Source: Cordia subcordata (taxonomy: Eukaryota; Streptophyta; Magnoliopsida; Boraginales; Cordiaceae). From it: 64,000 nucleotides of DNA. A program made the translations under genes and the position numbers. Within the stretch, counting starts at the first letter, position 1, and each line of letters starts with the position of its first letter. Below, one piece after another: positions 20,855 to 32,393 of this stretch. The DNA lies in assembly GCA_028554755.1 (NCBI GenBank), contig JAPTOF010000036.1, positions 186,001 through 250,000 of the forward strand, read 5' to 3'. Below the pieces are notes generated by a model, which saw only the letters and a program-made list of their open reading frames with translations, searched no databases and was not told where the DNA came from.

Positions 20855-22357
20855 TCAAAGAAGAAGAAGGAAATTTTTTACAATTGAGAGTTTTACTCTA
20901 ACATCATTAAAGATAGCATGGAAGATGGCTTCCTCGATTTTGGCTTGGTCCTTGAAGATGCGATGATTTCGTTCAATCCAAATGTGATAAACGGCTGCAC
21001 AAAAGAAATGCTTGACAATGGTTGCCTTCAAGTGCTTTTCAATGGAAAAAGGCGTGATGTAGAGTATAATTTCATCCCAAGAGATCAAGCTTTCCGGAAT
21101 TTGAGTGAGAAGGAGACCCATCCTCCAAATGCGTCTAGTGAAAGAACATTCAAAAAAGAGATGATCTCTCGTTTCACAGCCCATGTGGCAAAAAATGCAA
21201 TATGTGTTGATGTTGGGCCCCAATGAAGAATTCTGCACTTTGTGCTTAATCGATCAAGAAATGTAAGCCAAACAATAAACTATGTTTTGGATAATGCCCT
21301 TTGTGCCAAATAAGATTGAAACCCAAGAAATGGCTGCCCTTCTCCCTCATGTGCTCCCAAGTGTGCTTGAATGAGAAATCTCCATTGGGAGAAAGAGTCC
21401 AAATTACTTTTTCAATGTTGTCTTCATGAGGAGTAAAATTTCGGACATCAATATGAAGAAGATGATTTGGCCAATTCCAAGTGTCATTAATGAAGATGTC
21501 ACTAATCTTAGAAAGAAGAGGAGGGGTTAGAAATGTACTTGACCAATGCTCCAAAAGTGAGCCATCTTTGTGCCAATTATCAATCCAAAAGAAGGTGTTT
21601 GTACCACTCCCAATCTTATGCTGAATGTAGTTCTTAGCAAGTCCTCGGCATCCAAAAAGCATCTTCAAGATCCAACTAGCATCCCTAGGAGATTGCAACA
21701 CCCAAATGGAAGAATCCTTGATGTAGTTTGTATGAACCCATTGACTCCAAAGTGTTTCCTTTGCCGAATACATTCTCCAAAAAATTCTAAGCATGCAAAC
21801 CAAATTGACTTCCTCAATCTTTCTAATGCCAAGCCCTCCTTCTTGCTTGGGCAAGCAAACTTTCTTCCAAGCAACTTTGGGTCCTGTATCTCTCCACAAA
21901 AAGGCCTTAAACTTTGCTTCAATGGCAGCCAAGACACCTTTAGGAGTAAGAAAAGCATTTGCCCAAAATGCAAAGAGTTGAATAAGAATGGATTTAATAA
22001 GCACAAGTCTTCCTGCAAATGAGAGCCAATTATTACACCAAGAGTCAATTCTTGCATTAATTTTCTCCAAAAGTGGATAGCAATCAGCCTTCTTAAGCTT
22101 TCTAGAGACAAGTGGTATGCCCAAGTAACGGATTGGAAGTTCACCTTTATTAAATCCAACTCTTTCAATAATAGCCATTCTAGCTTCACAAGAAACTCCA
22201 CCAAAGAAAATGTCACTTTTAGCTCTATTAATGTTCAGCCCAGAAAATGAAGAAAAAGTCTTCAAAGTACTCATAATACAATCAATAAAGCTTATTTCCC
22301 CTTTGCAAAAGATGAAGAGGTCATCCGCAAAACAAAGATGATTCAACTTCAAGTGAG
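20855..22357 (-). pseudogene. N2 ORF2 C-terminal piece: RT palm to zf-RVT
   Basis: A long open frame (21246 to about 22350) covers LNHLCFADDLFIFCKG near 22310-22340, SRKLKKADC, FAGRLVLIKS, RDTGPKVAWK and WIDNWH. A frameshift near 21240 leads to the zf-RVT block CIFCHMGCETRDHLFFECSF near 21140-21200 and the C-terminus at 20855. The upstream RT continues at 29757. Confidence 0.87.
22345..22357 (+). repeat. TSD of Q, left copy (13 bp)
   Basis: AACTTCAAGTGAG is identical to 29744-29756. It lies in the RT of N2 just upstream of the FADD box. Confidence 0.92.
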
Positions 22358-22518
22358 GAAGGCTGCCGTGATGATCTCTCTCTACCATGAAAATCCTCTC
22401 CCTTCTCTCTAGCTTCTTTGCATTCAGCCACCTTATTTTCACACGCCACTACCAAAAAACTTTCATCCATTAAGCAAAAAACACATTTTCAAAACCCGTC
22501 CTCAATCTTTTGGTTTTC
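22358..22518 (+). promoter_or_regulatory. Q 5' UTR
   Basis: It contains TCTCTCTCTACCATGAAAAT, CTCCCTTCTCTCTAG and TCAGCCACC before the ORF1 ATG at 22519. These blocks match the 5' UTRs of F and B, which places the true element start at about 22373 with roughly 15 extra bases. Confidence 0.6.
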
Positions 22519-24593
22519 ATGGGTAAGAAGAAGAAGGTTTCTTCTCCGGTGAGATCTAGTGCTCGACTCAATGGTAAGAAGCAATCTTTGAATGATTTAT
22601 CGGTTGCCAAATCTGATTCTTCCTCCTCATATAATGAGGTTGATTTGGCCTCTTCACCACTTGCTAGTGGAGATGCTCAATCAACCTCAAGTCTTGTCTT
22701 TAAAGAAGTTTTTGAAGCCTTGGAAGCGAGTTCCTCCCTCAAAGAGCACGCTGAAGTCCAAAGTAAAGCTAAGGCTGATTTGGTTAAAAGCTTATCTCTT
22801 AAATCAAGCTCTCAAGTTCCATTTTCAGCTTCTAGGGTGAACTTGGAGGAATTTACGAAGCAGCCTACGCCTAAAGCTTATCTATCTAAAGCTAATGGTT
22901 CCCCTCATCCTTACATTGAAGCTTTCTCGGCCACCCATGGTGAAATGGATTAGGAAGAAGTTAGATTGGGCAGCAGCTCTTTACCCGATGGATGCTCACT
23001 CGGCAGGGACAAAGGTTTTGCCCAAGGGATCTTGCAAGGGGGTCAACTTCATGGCAGCCACTTGTCAGCCCCACCAAATCAAAATTTGACAACTCACGCA
23101 TCCATAGAGAGGTCAAAATCAGACCCACTTGCTAAAGTTCTTCAAGCACGTGATTTAGTGGAAGATTTCCCTCCTCTTGAGGGCTGAATTCAAATGTTTC
23201 GCTGGACCTACAAAGCAAAACTCAGGCCCACTTCTTTATGACATGGATGCTAGAGTGGATGCCAACAAAGCAAATGAAGCCACACAAGCACAATCCACTC
23301 AACAACATTCCCAACGGGCAGAAACACACTCATATCTTGCAAAACAAAGCTCCAACATGCAGCAATTCGTGGAAGCTAATCCGAGAAGGCAAGGAGAACA
23401 TTATCCACGCAAGGGCCACGCTGAAGAAGGAAAACCCTCGATCCGCCATAATGCATGGAATAAGCCGCCAAAGGTTAGGTTTGAACCAACTCCTAATGAG
23501 CCTAATTCTGATTGGGGAGGTGTTTTTACTGAATTTATGGAAACTAATCTTAAGTTTGAAGAAGAGCATGTCATTAACTTTGTGGAAGGCAATAGAATTG
23601 TGCAAGACCCCCCAGAGGACCTTTATGAAGATGGGGATAGTTTTTGGACTCATTGCTTAGTTGGGCAATTCTTAGGAGCTCCCCCCCCCCCCCACTTTTC
23701 TTAATTAGAAATATGGTTAATTTTGCTTGGTGGAAGTTTGGCAAGGTTGAAATCTTCACAAAAGGAAAGGGTCTTATTATTTTCAAATTTGAGAAGGAGG
23801 AGTATTGCAAAAAGCTTATCAGCTTCTTTGGCATGTTAATCATAGGCCACTCCTTTTGAGGAAATGGGAACCAAATCTTGAATATGTGAACTTATCATGC
23901 AAGAAAGTCCCTCTTTGGGTTAAACTTTGGAATGTCCCAATGAGTCTTTACTCTAAAAGAGGATTGGGTTATGTTGCTTCTTTCATTGGAAAACCAATTC
24001 AAATGGATGCCCTAACCGAATCAAGGAGAAATCTTGAATTTGCTAGGGTTTGCATAGATGTTGATTTGGATGACAAGCTGCCGGATGCTATTTTCCCTAA
24101 ATTAAGAAATGGTACTCAATCAAAAATTGATGTTGAATATGCATGGAGACCAATCAAATGTGGTCATTGCAAGGTGGTTGGCCATGTTGAAGGAAAATGT
24201 CCAAGAAAGCCAAATGCCCCCCTTCCACAAAAGAATTTTCAGAAGCAAGCACCTCAAGTCTATAATGAGTGGCAAGTTGTGGAAAAAAAACATTCTTCTT
24301 TGAAGATCCAAGATGCAACTAAGACTACTAAAGAGGAGGTTCAGCCCACTATAAAGGAAAACCTTTCCTCTCGGCTTTCTTCTCCTAAAAAGTGTTTTCA
24401 AGATCCCACATGCTCAAAATCGTTATTTGAAGCACTTGATACTATGGGGGATGTTGAGGAAGGGGAACTACTTAACAACAAGATTGAAGAGACTACCAAG
24501 GTTATGAAAGTCCAATTGCAAAAGGCTATGGTGACCCGGGGCCTAGTGCTCCCCCTCCACATTCCAAATGAAATTTTGCACTTGGAATATTAG
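22519..24593 (+). pseudogene. Q ORF1 pseudogene
   Basis: It begins MGKKKKVSSPVRSSARLNGKK. A DFPPLEG motif lies near 23165-23185, the DUF4283-like domain spans about 23640-23870 (CLVGQFLGAPPP, WHVNHRPLLLRKWEPN) and the zinc knuckle CGHCKVVGHVEGKC lies near 24160-24205. Frame breaks occur near 22950, 23190, 23690 (a run of 13 C) and 23815. The last 26 bp overlap the ORF2 start at 24568. Confidence 0.87.
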
Positions 24594-25817
24594 GGGTTTT
24601 AACTCCCCAAATAAGCAAAGGGAAACCAAAGTGCTGATTAATAAGCATTGCTTGGATGTCATTTGCATTTTGGAAAATAAAGTGGTTTCCCTTGATCACT
24701 TTAATCAAATCAGCACCACCTTTTGGAATATGGGTTTTTACGGCTCTTTTGGAAGAAGAATATTCTTGCCACTTTTGTTGACTCTTGTGAGCAAGCCCTT
24801 CTTTTTAATTTTGATGATCACATCCACAGGTCCTTCTTTGTGGCTTTTGTCTATGGTCATAATGATGCTTCCAAAAGAAACAAACTTTGGAGTAAACTTG
24901 AGGAATGGTGCACTTGGTGCAATGATTGTGATCTTTGCATCATGGGAGATTTTAATGAAGTGTTGCATTATGGAGATAAATCTCTCTCCCACTCAATTCC
25001 AAAAAGTGCTTGGAGTTTTCAAAGATTTGTTGCGAAGGCTGGACTTCATGAAGCAAAATCACATGGACCGCACTTCACTTGGACAAACAAGGGAAACGAA
25101 AATAACTTCTTGGCCAGCAAGATTGATAGAGCTTTGGTTAATGCAAATTGGATGCATACCTATCAAGATTCCTTTCTTTTGGTGGACCCTCCTGGAGTCT
25201 CTGACCATTGCCCTCTTATTATGCAAATTTGTAAGGCTTGGCTTTCTTCTCCTAAACCATTTAAATTCTTTAATGTTTGGACTTCACACTATGGTTTCTT
25301 GAAGCTTGTTAGTGAATATTGGAGTACACGGGTTTTTGGAACTCCAATGTTCATCCTCTATCAAAAGCAAAAAATCCTCAAGAAAGCTCTCAAGTCTTTT
25401 GACAAGGAACACTTTGCTTGCATCCCTTTTGCTATCAAGAAGACTCAAGAGGAACTTGGTCTCTTACAATGTGCCATTCATAATGGAATGAACAATTCAG
25501 CCCTTCTTGATAAGGAAAAGAAGCTTTTGGTTAACTTGGAAGAGCTTGAATCCTCTTATAAAGCTATGCTTTATCAAAAATCAAGGCTTTCTTGGATTAA
25601 AGAAGGTGATTCCAACTCTACTTTCTTTTTCAAAGCTGTTAATGGAAGGAGGCTCAAAAACACCATTAAAGCAATCAAGAATGAAAATGGCCAGCTTCTT
25701 TTAGAAGATTTTGAAGTGAAGAAAGAGTTCATCTACTACTTCAAAAATCTCCTTGGAAATCCGACTACCTCTCATGCTTGTGTGGACATGGTTAAAGACA
25801 TTATCAATAACCTTCCC
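24568..25817 (+). pseudogene. Q ORF2, first part: EN and linker
   Basis: The ATG at 24568 gives MKFCTWNIRGFN. LENKV, MGDFNEV near 24940-24965 and VSDHCPL near 25195 mark the endonuclease. A 34-bp deletion near 24738 (relative to V) shifts the frame, after which the frame stays open through the linker to DMVKDII. The sequence then folds back on itself at 25818. Confidence 0.87.
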
Positions 25818-25835
25818 AATAATGTCTTTAACCAT
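25796..25835. repeat. Fold-back junction (inverted repeat)
   Basis: ATGGTTAAAGACATTAT is followed after a short spacer by its reverse complement ATAATGTCTTTAACCAT, which runs directly into the poly(T) of R. In the intact paralog V the sense strand continues with TGGGAAGGTTATT instead. The antisense segment is the complement of exactly that region. Confidence 0.8.
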
Positions 25836-26137
25836 TTTTTTTTTTGCGGAGTAAGTAAGGAATTTGGATTACTTCAAGAAAAATGTACATGTACAAAGAA
25901 ATGAAGGAAAAAAAGACAACCTAAACAATGATATCTTCAAGTCTCCACATTTTACATAATGTTTTGTTCAATGGAGAAGATTGAATTTTGCCACCACTTG
26001 AGAGTTTTACTCTAACATCATTAAAGAGAGTATCAAAGATGGACTCCTCGGTTCTTGCTTGATTTTTGAAGATGCGTTGATTCCTTTCAATCCAAATGTG
26101 GTAGAAGCATCTTCTTGGGGCAGCCATCTACCAAAGG
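25836..26137 (-). mobile_element. R: short LINE 3' end with 5' inversion
   Basis: R has poly(T) at 25836-25847, the terminus GCGGAGTAAGTAAGG and about 210 bp of the ORF2 C-terminus on the minus strand. At about 26109 the sequence flips: the last 28 bp (to 26137) are the adjacent upstream ORF2 segment in sense orientation, with TCTACCA present on both sides. This is the usual product of twin priming during LINE integration. Confidence 0.77.
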
Positions 26138-27442
26138 AGCATTTTCTTGAGAGTGATGACTTGGAGTAAGAATCTGACCCCCATGCAAAGTAGAATTCTG
26201 ACCTCCATGCAAAGAAGCTCCAATATTTTCTTGGATCTTGCTTTCGTTCCCTTCAAAGGAATTTGAGCATTGAGGAGAGATGGGAGCTGAGTTGGCACGT
26301 GGTGAGTGAGCAAAAGGGCCATTTTCCTCATGTGACATGGCAGCCATATCACAAGCAAGAAATGAGTTGGCTGCCAGGTTGTTTCTCCCCAAAAATTCAC
26401 GTGATAAAGGGGGAAACTCAGAAACATTTTGAATTTCAAATGTCCATTTGTTTTCTTCCAAAGTCGGGTAGGGCCCTTTTGGACTTAAGGAACCAGCATT
26501 TAAGGGGCAATGACCAGCAGCCAAAGTGCTATAACCCACTGGAGAAAGATGTGTTGTCGCATGCTTATTTGGAGATATTGAGAAATTGTAAGAAGATGTC
26601 AGCTTTGGGAGGTGAGAAAGATCAGAATTTGCAAGAGTATCAGCCGAGTCTTTGCCCATGAAGCTTTAGTTGAAGATCCAATGGGTAAAGGCTTTGACTT
26701 AGCATCTCTTCCAACATCTTCAACCCGATTTTCAGAGACAAGATCAAGCTGATTTTCACCAAGATTTTCACTCTTTGAAGCTATTGAAGGATTCTCCATG
26801 ACGAGAGTAACATTATGAGTGCCACTTTGATGGGGTTCTGACACATTTCTACATGGTGAAGGCGTGAAAGAGTAGTCAGCAGCCATTGCACCATTTTCTT
26901 CATGCCCGGGATAAAGCTCTTGGATACTTTTCTTCCTTGTGTTTGAACTTGCTAAACCATGGTTTTTGGAAAGAGAAGAAGGCTTGGCAGCCATTGACGA
27001 GCAAGAGAGGTATTGAACAAGTTGGGCTTTAGAAACATTGTATTTCTCTTCCAAAAGTTTACCCAAGTAAACCGAGTTGGTGCATTCCTTCTTAGCTTGC
27101 TCAATTTTCTCTTCCAATGAGAGACTCGGATAATCTTCTTGAACTTGTGAAGAAGGAGATGTAGGTTTGAACTCCATATTACTAGCTGAATCAAACGCCA
27201 TTTTGTGCTCCAAGCTAGAGTTGGTTGAGTATTCTTCTCCTTCCAAGAGAGATGAAGATGAATGCTCAACCAAGGAGAGTGAGCTCTCAAATTTACTAGC
27301 AAGAATTCCTTCTTTTTCAGCAAAGTTTCTATCAAAACCAGCAGCACTTTGCGAGATTTCTTCATAAGTCTTTAAGCTTTGCATTAATGGCCTTGATTCT
27401 AGCACTCTTACGAGAAGAGATGTGATTCTTCTTCTTTGGCAT
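26138..27442 (-). pseudogene. S ORF1 N-terminal fragment
   Basis: It begins MPKKKNHISSRKSARIKA and parallels L ORF1 closely, including SLEEKIEQAKKEC, a SVYLGKLLEEKYNVSKAQL helix and the EFPPLSREFLG motif near 26400. There are frameshifts near 27367 and 26650 (each a small deletion relative to L). An 18-bp stretch encoding LHGGQ is locally duplicated near 26180-26215. The DUF4283 region is not reached. Confidence 0.85.
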
Positions 27443-27541
27443 GATTTGAAGAGTTTAAGAAGAAGATTTTTAGTTGTCAATGGGTGAAGTTTCTAGAGAG
27501 AAGGGAGAGCATTTTCCTAAGAATTCCTTCTTGGAGCATTA
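26138..27541 (-). mobile_element. S: 5' part of an ORF1-type element
   Basis: S holds an ORF1 N-terminal half and a 5' UTR (27443-27541, with CCCTTCTCTCTAGAAAC). It is a close paralog of L. It is cut at 26138 where R begins, so its zinc knuckle, C-terminus and 3' UTR are missing. Its flanks in Q are rearranged and no TSD was found. Confidence 0.75.
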
Positions 27542-27551
27542 AATTCTTCCA

Positions 27552-29662
27552 CTACTTTCTTTTTCAAAGCTGTGAATGGAAGGAGGCTCAAAAACACCAT
27601 TAAAGCAATCAAGAATAGGCCGATTTCATGTTGCAATACCATTTACAAATGCATTTCCAAAATTATTGCAAATAGGCTCAAAAAATGCTTGCCTCACATC
27701 ATTTCTTGGAACCAATCAGCCTTTATCCATAATAGGCACATAACCAAAAATATTCTCATTGCTCATGATCTCTTGAGGGGGTATACTAGAAGACATATCT
27801 CACCTAGATGTGCTCTCAAGGTGGATATCATGAAAGCATTTGATTCTTTGAATTGGAATTTTCTTGAATGCACACTCCTTGCTTTTGGATTTCCTCATGG
27901 ATTTGTGAAATGGATTATGGCTTGTGTTACTTCCCCCAGTTTCACTATTGCAATTAATGGTGGATTAGAAGGTTATTTTTCTGGTGCAAATGGTATAAGG
28001 CAAGGAGATCCCATTTTGCCTTACCTTTTTGTCATTTGTATGGAGGTGCTCTCATGTATGATGAATAAGCTAGAAGATAACCCACGATTCCACTTTCATC
28101 CTAAATGCATAAGATTAAAGCTTAACCACCTTTGTTTTGCGGATGATCTCTTCATTTTTTGCAAAGGTGATTTATCATCTATTGATTGCATTATGGACAC
28201 TTTGAAGACCTTTGCTACTCTTTCCAGGCTGAACATTAATCCATCCAAGAGTGACATTTTCTTTGGGGGAATTTCTAATGATAACAAAGATGCCATTATT
28301 CGAAGAGTGGGTTTCCATGAGGGTGAACTTCCTATCCGGTATTTAGGCATCCCTCATGTGTCTAGGAAGCTTCGGAAGGCAGATTGCTACCCACTATTGG
28401 AGAAGATTAATTCGAGACTTGATGCTTGGTGCAATAATTGGCTGTCCTTTGCGGGTAGACTTGTTCTTATCAAGTCCACTCTCATTCAAATTTGTGCATA
28501 TTGGGCAAATGCTATCCTTCTTCCAAAAAGTCTCTTGGCAGCCATTGAATCAAAATTTAAAGCTTTCCTTTGGAGAGGTACGGGCCCCAAAGTTGCTTGG
28601 AAAGATCTTTGTTTACCTTTCAATGAAGGTGGTCTTGGCATTCGAAGAATTGAAGAAATCAACAAAGTTTTTATGCTCGAAATTTTTTGGAGAATGTATG
28701 CTGTTAAAGAATCACTTTGGAGCCAACGGATTCATTGCAATTATATCAAGGATTCTTCCATTTGGACTTTGCAAGCATCTCATGATACTAGTTGGATTTT
28801 CAAGGCTATCCTTTCATGCCGTGACCATGCAAGAAACTTTACCAAGCACTACATTGGGAATGGTATGAACACTCACTTTTGGATTGACAATTGGCATAAA
28901 GATGGACCACTTTTGGAACATTGGAGCAACATCTTTCCTACCCCATCCATCTTTGCAAAGGTTAGTGATATTTTTCTCAATGGCTCTTGGAGTTGGCCTT
29001 TACATCTCTCCTCTATTAAAGCACCTCGCTTTGCACTTGATGAGAATTCACAAGACTCTTTTGCTTGGACTCCTTCTCCTAATGGTGAATTTTCTTTCAA
29101 ACATACATGGGAGCATATTAGAATCAAAGGAAATCATTTCAGTGGTCATAATATCATTTGGCACAAGGGTCACAACCCAAAGCATAGTTTTATTGTTTGG
29201 CTTGCACATCATGACTGCTTTGCTACAAGATTCAGAATTTCATTTTGGGGGCTTAACAATAGCACCACTTGCATCTTTTGCTATATGGGATGTGAAACTA
29301 GAGATCATCTCTTTTTTTAATGTAGTTTTACTAGACGTATTCGGAGATTTGGCTTGTCTTTAACTCTTGTTCCGGAAAGCCTTATTTGTTGGCAAGACAT
29401 CTTCAACTATATCACTCCATTTGCTCATGAGAAACACTTGAAAGCATCAATCCTCAAGCATCTCTTGGGCGCTACTGTCTATCACATTTGGATGGAAAGA
29501 AATAGAAGAATCTTCAAGAACGAAACAAAGACAGAGGAATTTGTTTGTAACACAATTTTCAATGATGTTAGAGTCAAAATTTCTTGTAATAGGAAGTTTC
29601 CTTCAACGCATTTGAACAAATCCCTTTGTAAATTGTGGAAACTTGATGATTTACTTGTTTAG
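27552..29662 (+). pseudogene. Q ORF2, second part: RT and zf-RVT
   Basis: It restarts in the linker (FFFKAVNGRRLKNTIKAIKN) and jumps directly to RPISCCNTIYKC, losing the RT fingers. The remainder is open for about 580 codons: the CFADDLFIFCKG box near 28135-28170, FAGRLVLIKST and WIDNWH. A TAA at 29318-29320 replaces the glutamate codon in HLFFEC of zf-RVT. The C-terminus continues at 29354-29662. The same stop occurs in V. Confidence 0.88.
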
Positions 29663-29743
29663 GTTTTGATGGTTATTTCACCATCTTTGTACTTGAACAA
29701 ATCTGATTTGCAACAATAAAATTTACTACTTGATCCGCAAAAA

Positions 29744-29756
29744 AACTTCAAGTGAG
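29744..29756 (+). repeat. TSD of Q, right copy (13 bp)
   Basis: AACTTCAAGTGAG directly follows the A tail of Q and is identical to 22345-22357. Confidence 0.92.
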
Positions 29757-31066
29757 AACATTTTGGATGGAAATGAAAGCTTGCGCTATTCTCCAATTTG
29801 TTGGATGGAAATGAAAGCTTGTGCTATTCTCCAATTTGTTAAGCATGCAAGAAAGCACCCCCATACTAAGAACAAAAAGATAAGGACAAATAGGGTCACT
29901 TTGTCGAATCCCATTTGCTCCAAGAACGTAACCTTCCAAACCCCCATTAAGGGTAATAGAGAAACTAGGTGTTGTAATACATGCCCTAATCCTTTCCACA
30001 AACTTTTGAGGAAAGCCAAATGCAAGAAGAGTACATTCAATAAAGCTCCAATTAAGAATGTCCAAAGCCTTCATGAGATCAACTTTGATGGCACATCTTG
30101 GAGAGATATGGCTTCTGGAATATCCTCTCAAAATGTCATGAGCAAGAAGGATGTTCTCATGAATAAGTCGGCCCTTAATAAAGGCCCATTGGTTCCATGA
30201 GATAAGTTGGTGCAAGCATGCTTTGAGCCTATTAGCAATAATCTTGGAAATACACTTGTAAATAGTGTTGTAACAAGAAATTGGCCTAAAATCTTTAACC
30301 AAAGAAGGGTTTGGGATTTTAGGAACAAGTGCAATAACGGTGGAATTGACCTCCCTAAGAAGGTTGCTTGATTCAAAGAAGGAACTGATTGCATTTGTAA
30401 CATCCTCACCAACAATATCCCGAGCAACCTTGTAGAAATGAGATGTGAAGCCATCCAGTCCCGGGCTTTTGTTGGGATTAAGAGAAAAAAGCATTTCCTT
30501 GATTTCATGCCTTGAGATGGGTGCAATAATGTTGGCAGCAAAATCATCTTCAATTGTTTTACCAAGAATGCTTTTCAAGATGTCCACATTGACATGTGTA
30601 GTAGTCTTTGAGCCAAGAAGCTTTTTGTAGTAGCTAATGAATTCATTTTTCACCTCAAAATTCCCCAAGAGAAGATGCCTATTCTCATTCTTGATCGCAT
30701 GAATAGTATTTTTGATTTTCCTTCCTTTAACAGCATTATGAAAGAATTTAGTATTGGAATCCCCTTCATTGATCCAAGATAATCTAGATTTTTGAACAAG
30801 CATAGCTTTATAGGCAGTTTCAAGCCCATCCAAGTTGGCCAAAATGTCCTTTTCCTTATCAAGAAGTGTAGCACTATTTCCACCATTAAGGAGTGCACAT
30901 TGAAGGGCATCAAGCTCCCTATAAAAATCTTTGATGGCATTTGGGATACAAGCAAAATGCTTCCTATCGAAGGATTTGAGAGCTTATTTAAGAATTTTTT
31001 ACTTTTGAAAGAGAATGAACATTGGGGTACCAAAGACCCGTGTACTCCAATGTTCCTCCACAAGCT
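29757..31066 (-). pseudogene. N2 ORF2 upstream piece: linker and RT fingers
   Basis: The open frame (29748-30842) contains DKEKDILANLDGLE, WINEGDSNTKFFHN, NPNKSPGLDGFTS near 30460, KDFRPISCYNTIYKC and GANGIRQSDP. Upstream codons to 31066 cover the start of the linker (EEHWSTRVFGTPMF) with stops near 31000. EN is missing by 5' truncation. It joins 22357 after removal of Q. Confidence 0.86.
29763..29838. repeat. Tandem duplication, 38-bp unit
   Basis: Two copies (29763-29800 and 29801-29838) starting TTGGATGGAAATGAAAGC differ at one position. They lie in the RT of N2 at the FHFHPKC codons. Confidence 0.88.
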
Positions 31067-32203
31067 TACCCAAGTGGTTTCATTAGTAACAAAGTTTGGG
31101 TTCTCAATATGTGAGAAGCGAATTGGCCAATTCTATCTAGCATTAGTGAGAAGTTCACTAACCTCTGCAAGAAGAGGCGGGCTTGGGAAGGTATTGCTCC
31201 AATGTTCCAAAAGGGAGCCCTCCATGTGCCAATTATCAATCCAAAAGAGAGTATTGGCTCCATTGCCAATGTTATGTCGAATGAAGTTCTTTGCATCTTC
31301 TCAGCAATTCAGAAGTGCTTTAATGATCCAACTAGCGTCCTTGGGAGCTTGCATAATCCAAATGGAGGAATTATTGATGTAATTTGAGTGTATCCATTGG
31401 CTCCAGAGGATGTTCTTTCAGCGTACATCCTCCAAAAAATTTTAAGCAAGTAGACTTTATTGATCTCCTCAATACTACGAACCCCAAGTCCACCTTCATG
31501 CAATGGGAGACACAGATCCCTCCAAGCCACTTTAGGACCAGTTCCTCTCCATAAGAATGCTTTGAATTTTGATTCAATGGTAGACAACACACTTTTGGGG
31601 AGGAGGATGGCACTTGCCCAAAAAGCACAAATTTGAATGAGGGTGGATTTGATCAAGACAAGTCTTCTTGCAAAAGAGAGCCAATTGTTGCACCAAGAAT
31701 CAATTCTTGCTGTAATTTTCTCAAAAAAGGGCAAGCAATCAGCCTTTCTAAGTTTTCTTGAGACAAGGGGGATCCCCAAATAACGGATTAAGAGCTCACC
31801 TTCTTGAAATCCAACCCGCTCCAAGATAGCCGATTTTGTATCATTAGTAACTCCACCAAGGAAGATCACACTCTTTGAATTGTTGATTTTCAGCCCGGAG
31901 AAGTTCGAGAAAGTTTTCAAGGTGCCCATAATGCATTCAATGGAACTTAAATTTCCTTTGCAAAAGATGTCATCTGCAAAACAAAGGTGATCAAGCTTTA
32001 AGCGCCCACATTTTGGGTGGAAGTGAAAGCCCGGATTGCTGTTCAACCTATTAAGAAGACAAGAAAAAACTTCCATACAAAGAACAAAGAGATATGGAGA
32101 AATGGGGTCACCTTGTCTTATACCATTAGCACCAAAGAAGAAGCCTTCCAAACCACCATTAAGAGCAATGGAGAAGCTAGGTGTTGTAATACACACCATA
32201 ATT
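31067..32203 (-). pseudogene. N ORF2 middle piece: RT palm to WIDNWH region
   Basis: Open from 32199 down to about 31309: TTPSFSIALNGGLEG, GANGIRQGDPISPY, a damaged catalytic box reading CFADDIFCKG (two or three codons lost near 31965), SRKLRKADC and ARRLVLIKST. A frameshift near 31305 leads to the IGNGANTLFWIDNWH stretch. The loss inside the FADD box would disable catalysis. Confidence 0.86.
32184..32203 (+). repeat. TSD of ORF1-only element, left copy (20 bp)
   Basis: TTGTAATACACACCATAATT matches 33434-33453 perfectly. The sequence is the complement of the MVCIT codons of N ORF2. Confidence 0.95.
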
Positions 32204-32265
32204 TTTTTTTTTTGCGGGTTAAGTAAGAATATATAAATCGCAAAATGAGTACAACAACTACAAAT

Positions 32266-32314
32266 CCCCTCAAGCTAGAATACAAATAAAAGAATCAAAT
32301 TTTGCTTGAGAGGA
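32266..32314 (-). other. 3' UTR stem-loop of half-LINE (32.2 kb)
   Basis: The arms CCCCTCAAGC (32266-32275) and GCTTGAGAGG (32304-32313) pair, with one position that is a G-U wobble in the RNA. It is the same element as the stems near 35226, 41818, 54536, 54751, 59274 and 60744. Confidence 0.75.
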
Positions 32315-32393
32315 AGAGTAAAAGAAAAACAAAGCATACATCAATGAGAAAGCAAGCAAATCAGCAAGCAACAAAACAAAGTAGTCTCAACAA

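Larger units (their letters stand above)
22358..29743 (+). mobile_element. Q: full-length plus-strand LINE, internally rearranged
   Basis: Q has a 5' UTR with ATCTCTCTCTACCATG, ORF1, an ORF2 overlapping ORF1 and a tail at 29739-29743. A perfect 13-bp TSD in N2 flanks it. Between 25818 and 27552 the ORF2 is replaced by a fold-back, a LINE fragment (R) and an ORF1 fragment (S), and part of the RT fingers is lost. The two ORF2 halves are nearly identical to V (37120-41385). Confidence 0.83.
20723..31066 (-). mobile_element. N2: 5'-truncated LINE inserted in N, carrying Q
   Basis: N2 begins with poly(T) at about 20722 and runs to 31066, with Q inserted at 22358-29743 between a perfect 13-bp TSD. 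N2 itself is about 3.0 kb. At its 5' end only 3-4 bp (CTT) could be a TSD with the left side, so the junction looks nearly blunt. N reading continues cleanly across it. Confidence 0.82.

Noticed and set aside
23680..23694. Run of 13 C in Q ORF1 as a functional frameshift site
   Set aside because: Other copies have shorter C runs at the same PPP codons and this ORF1 has other breaks; slippage is the simpler cause.
29763..29838. CRISPR-like or satellite repeat
   Set aside because: Only two adjacent copies with no spacers; it is a simple tandem duplication in RT.
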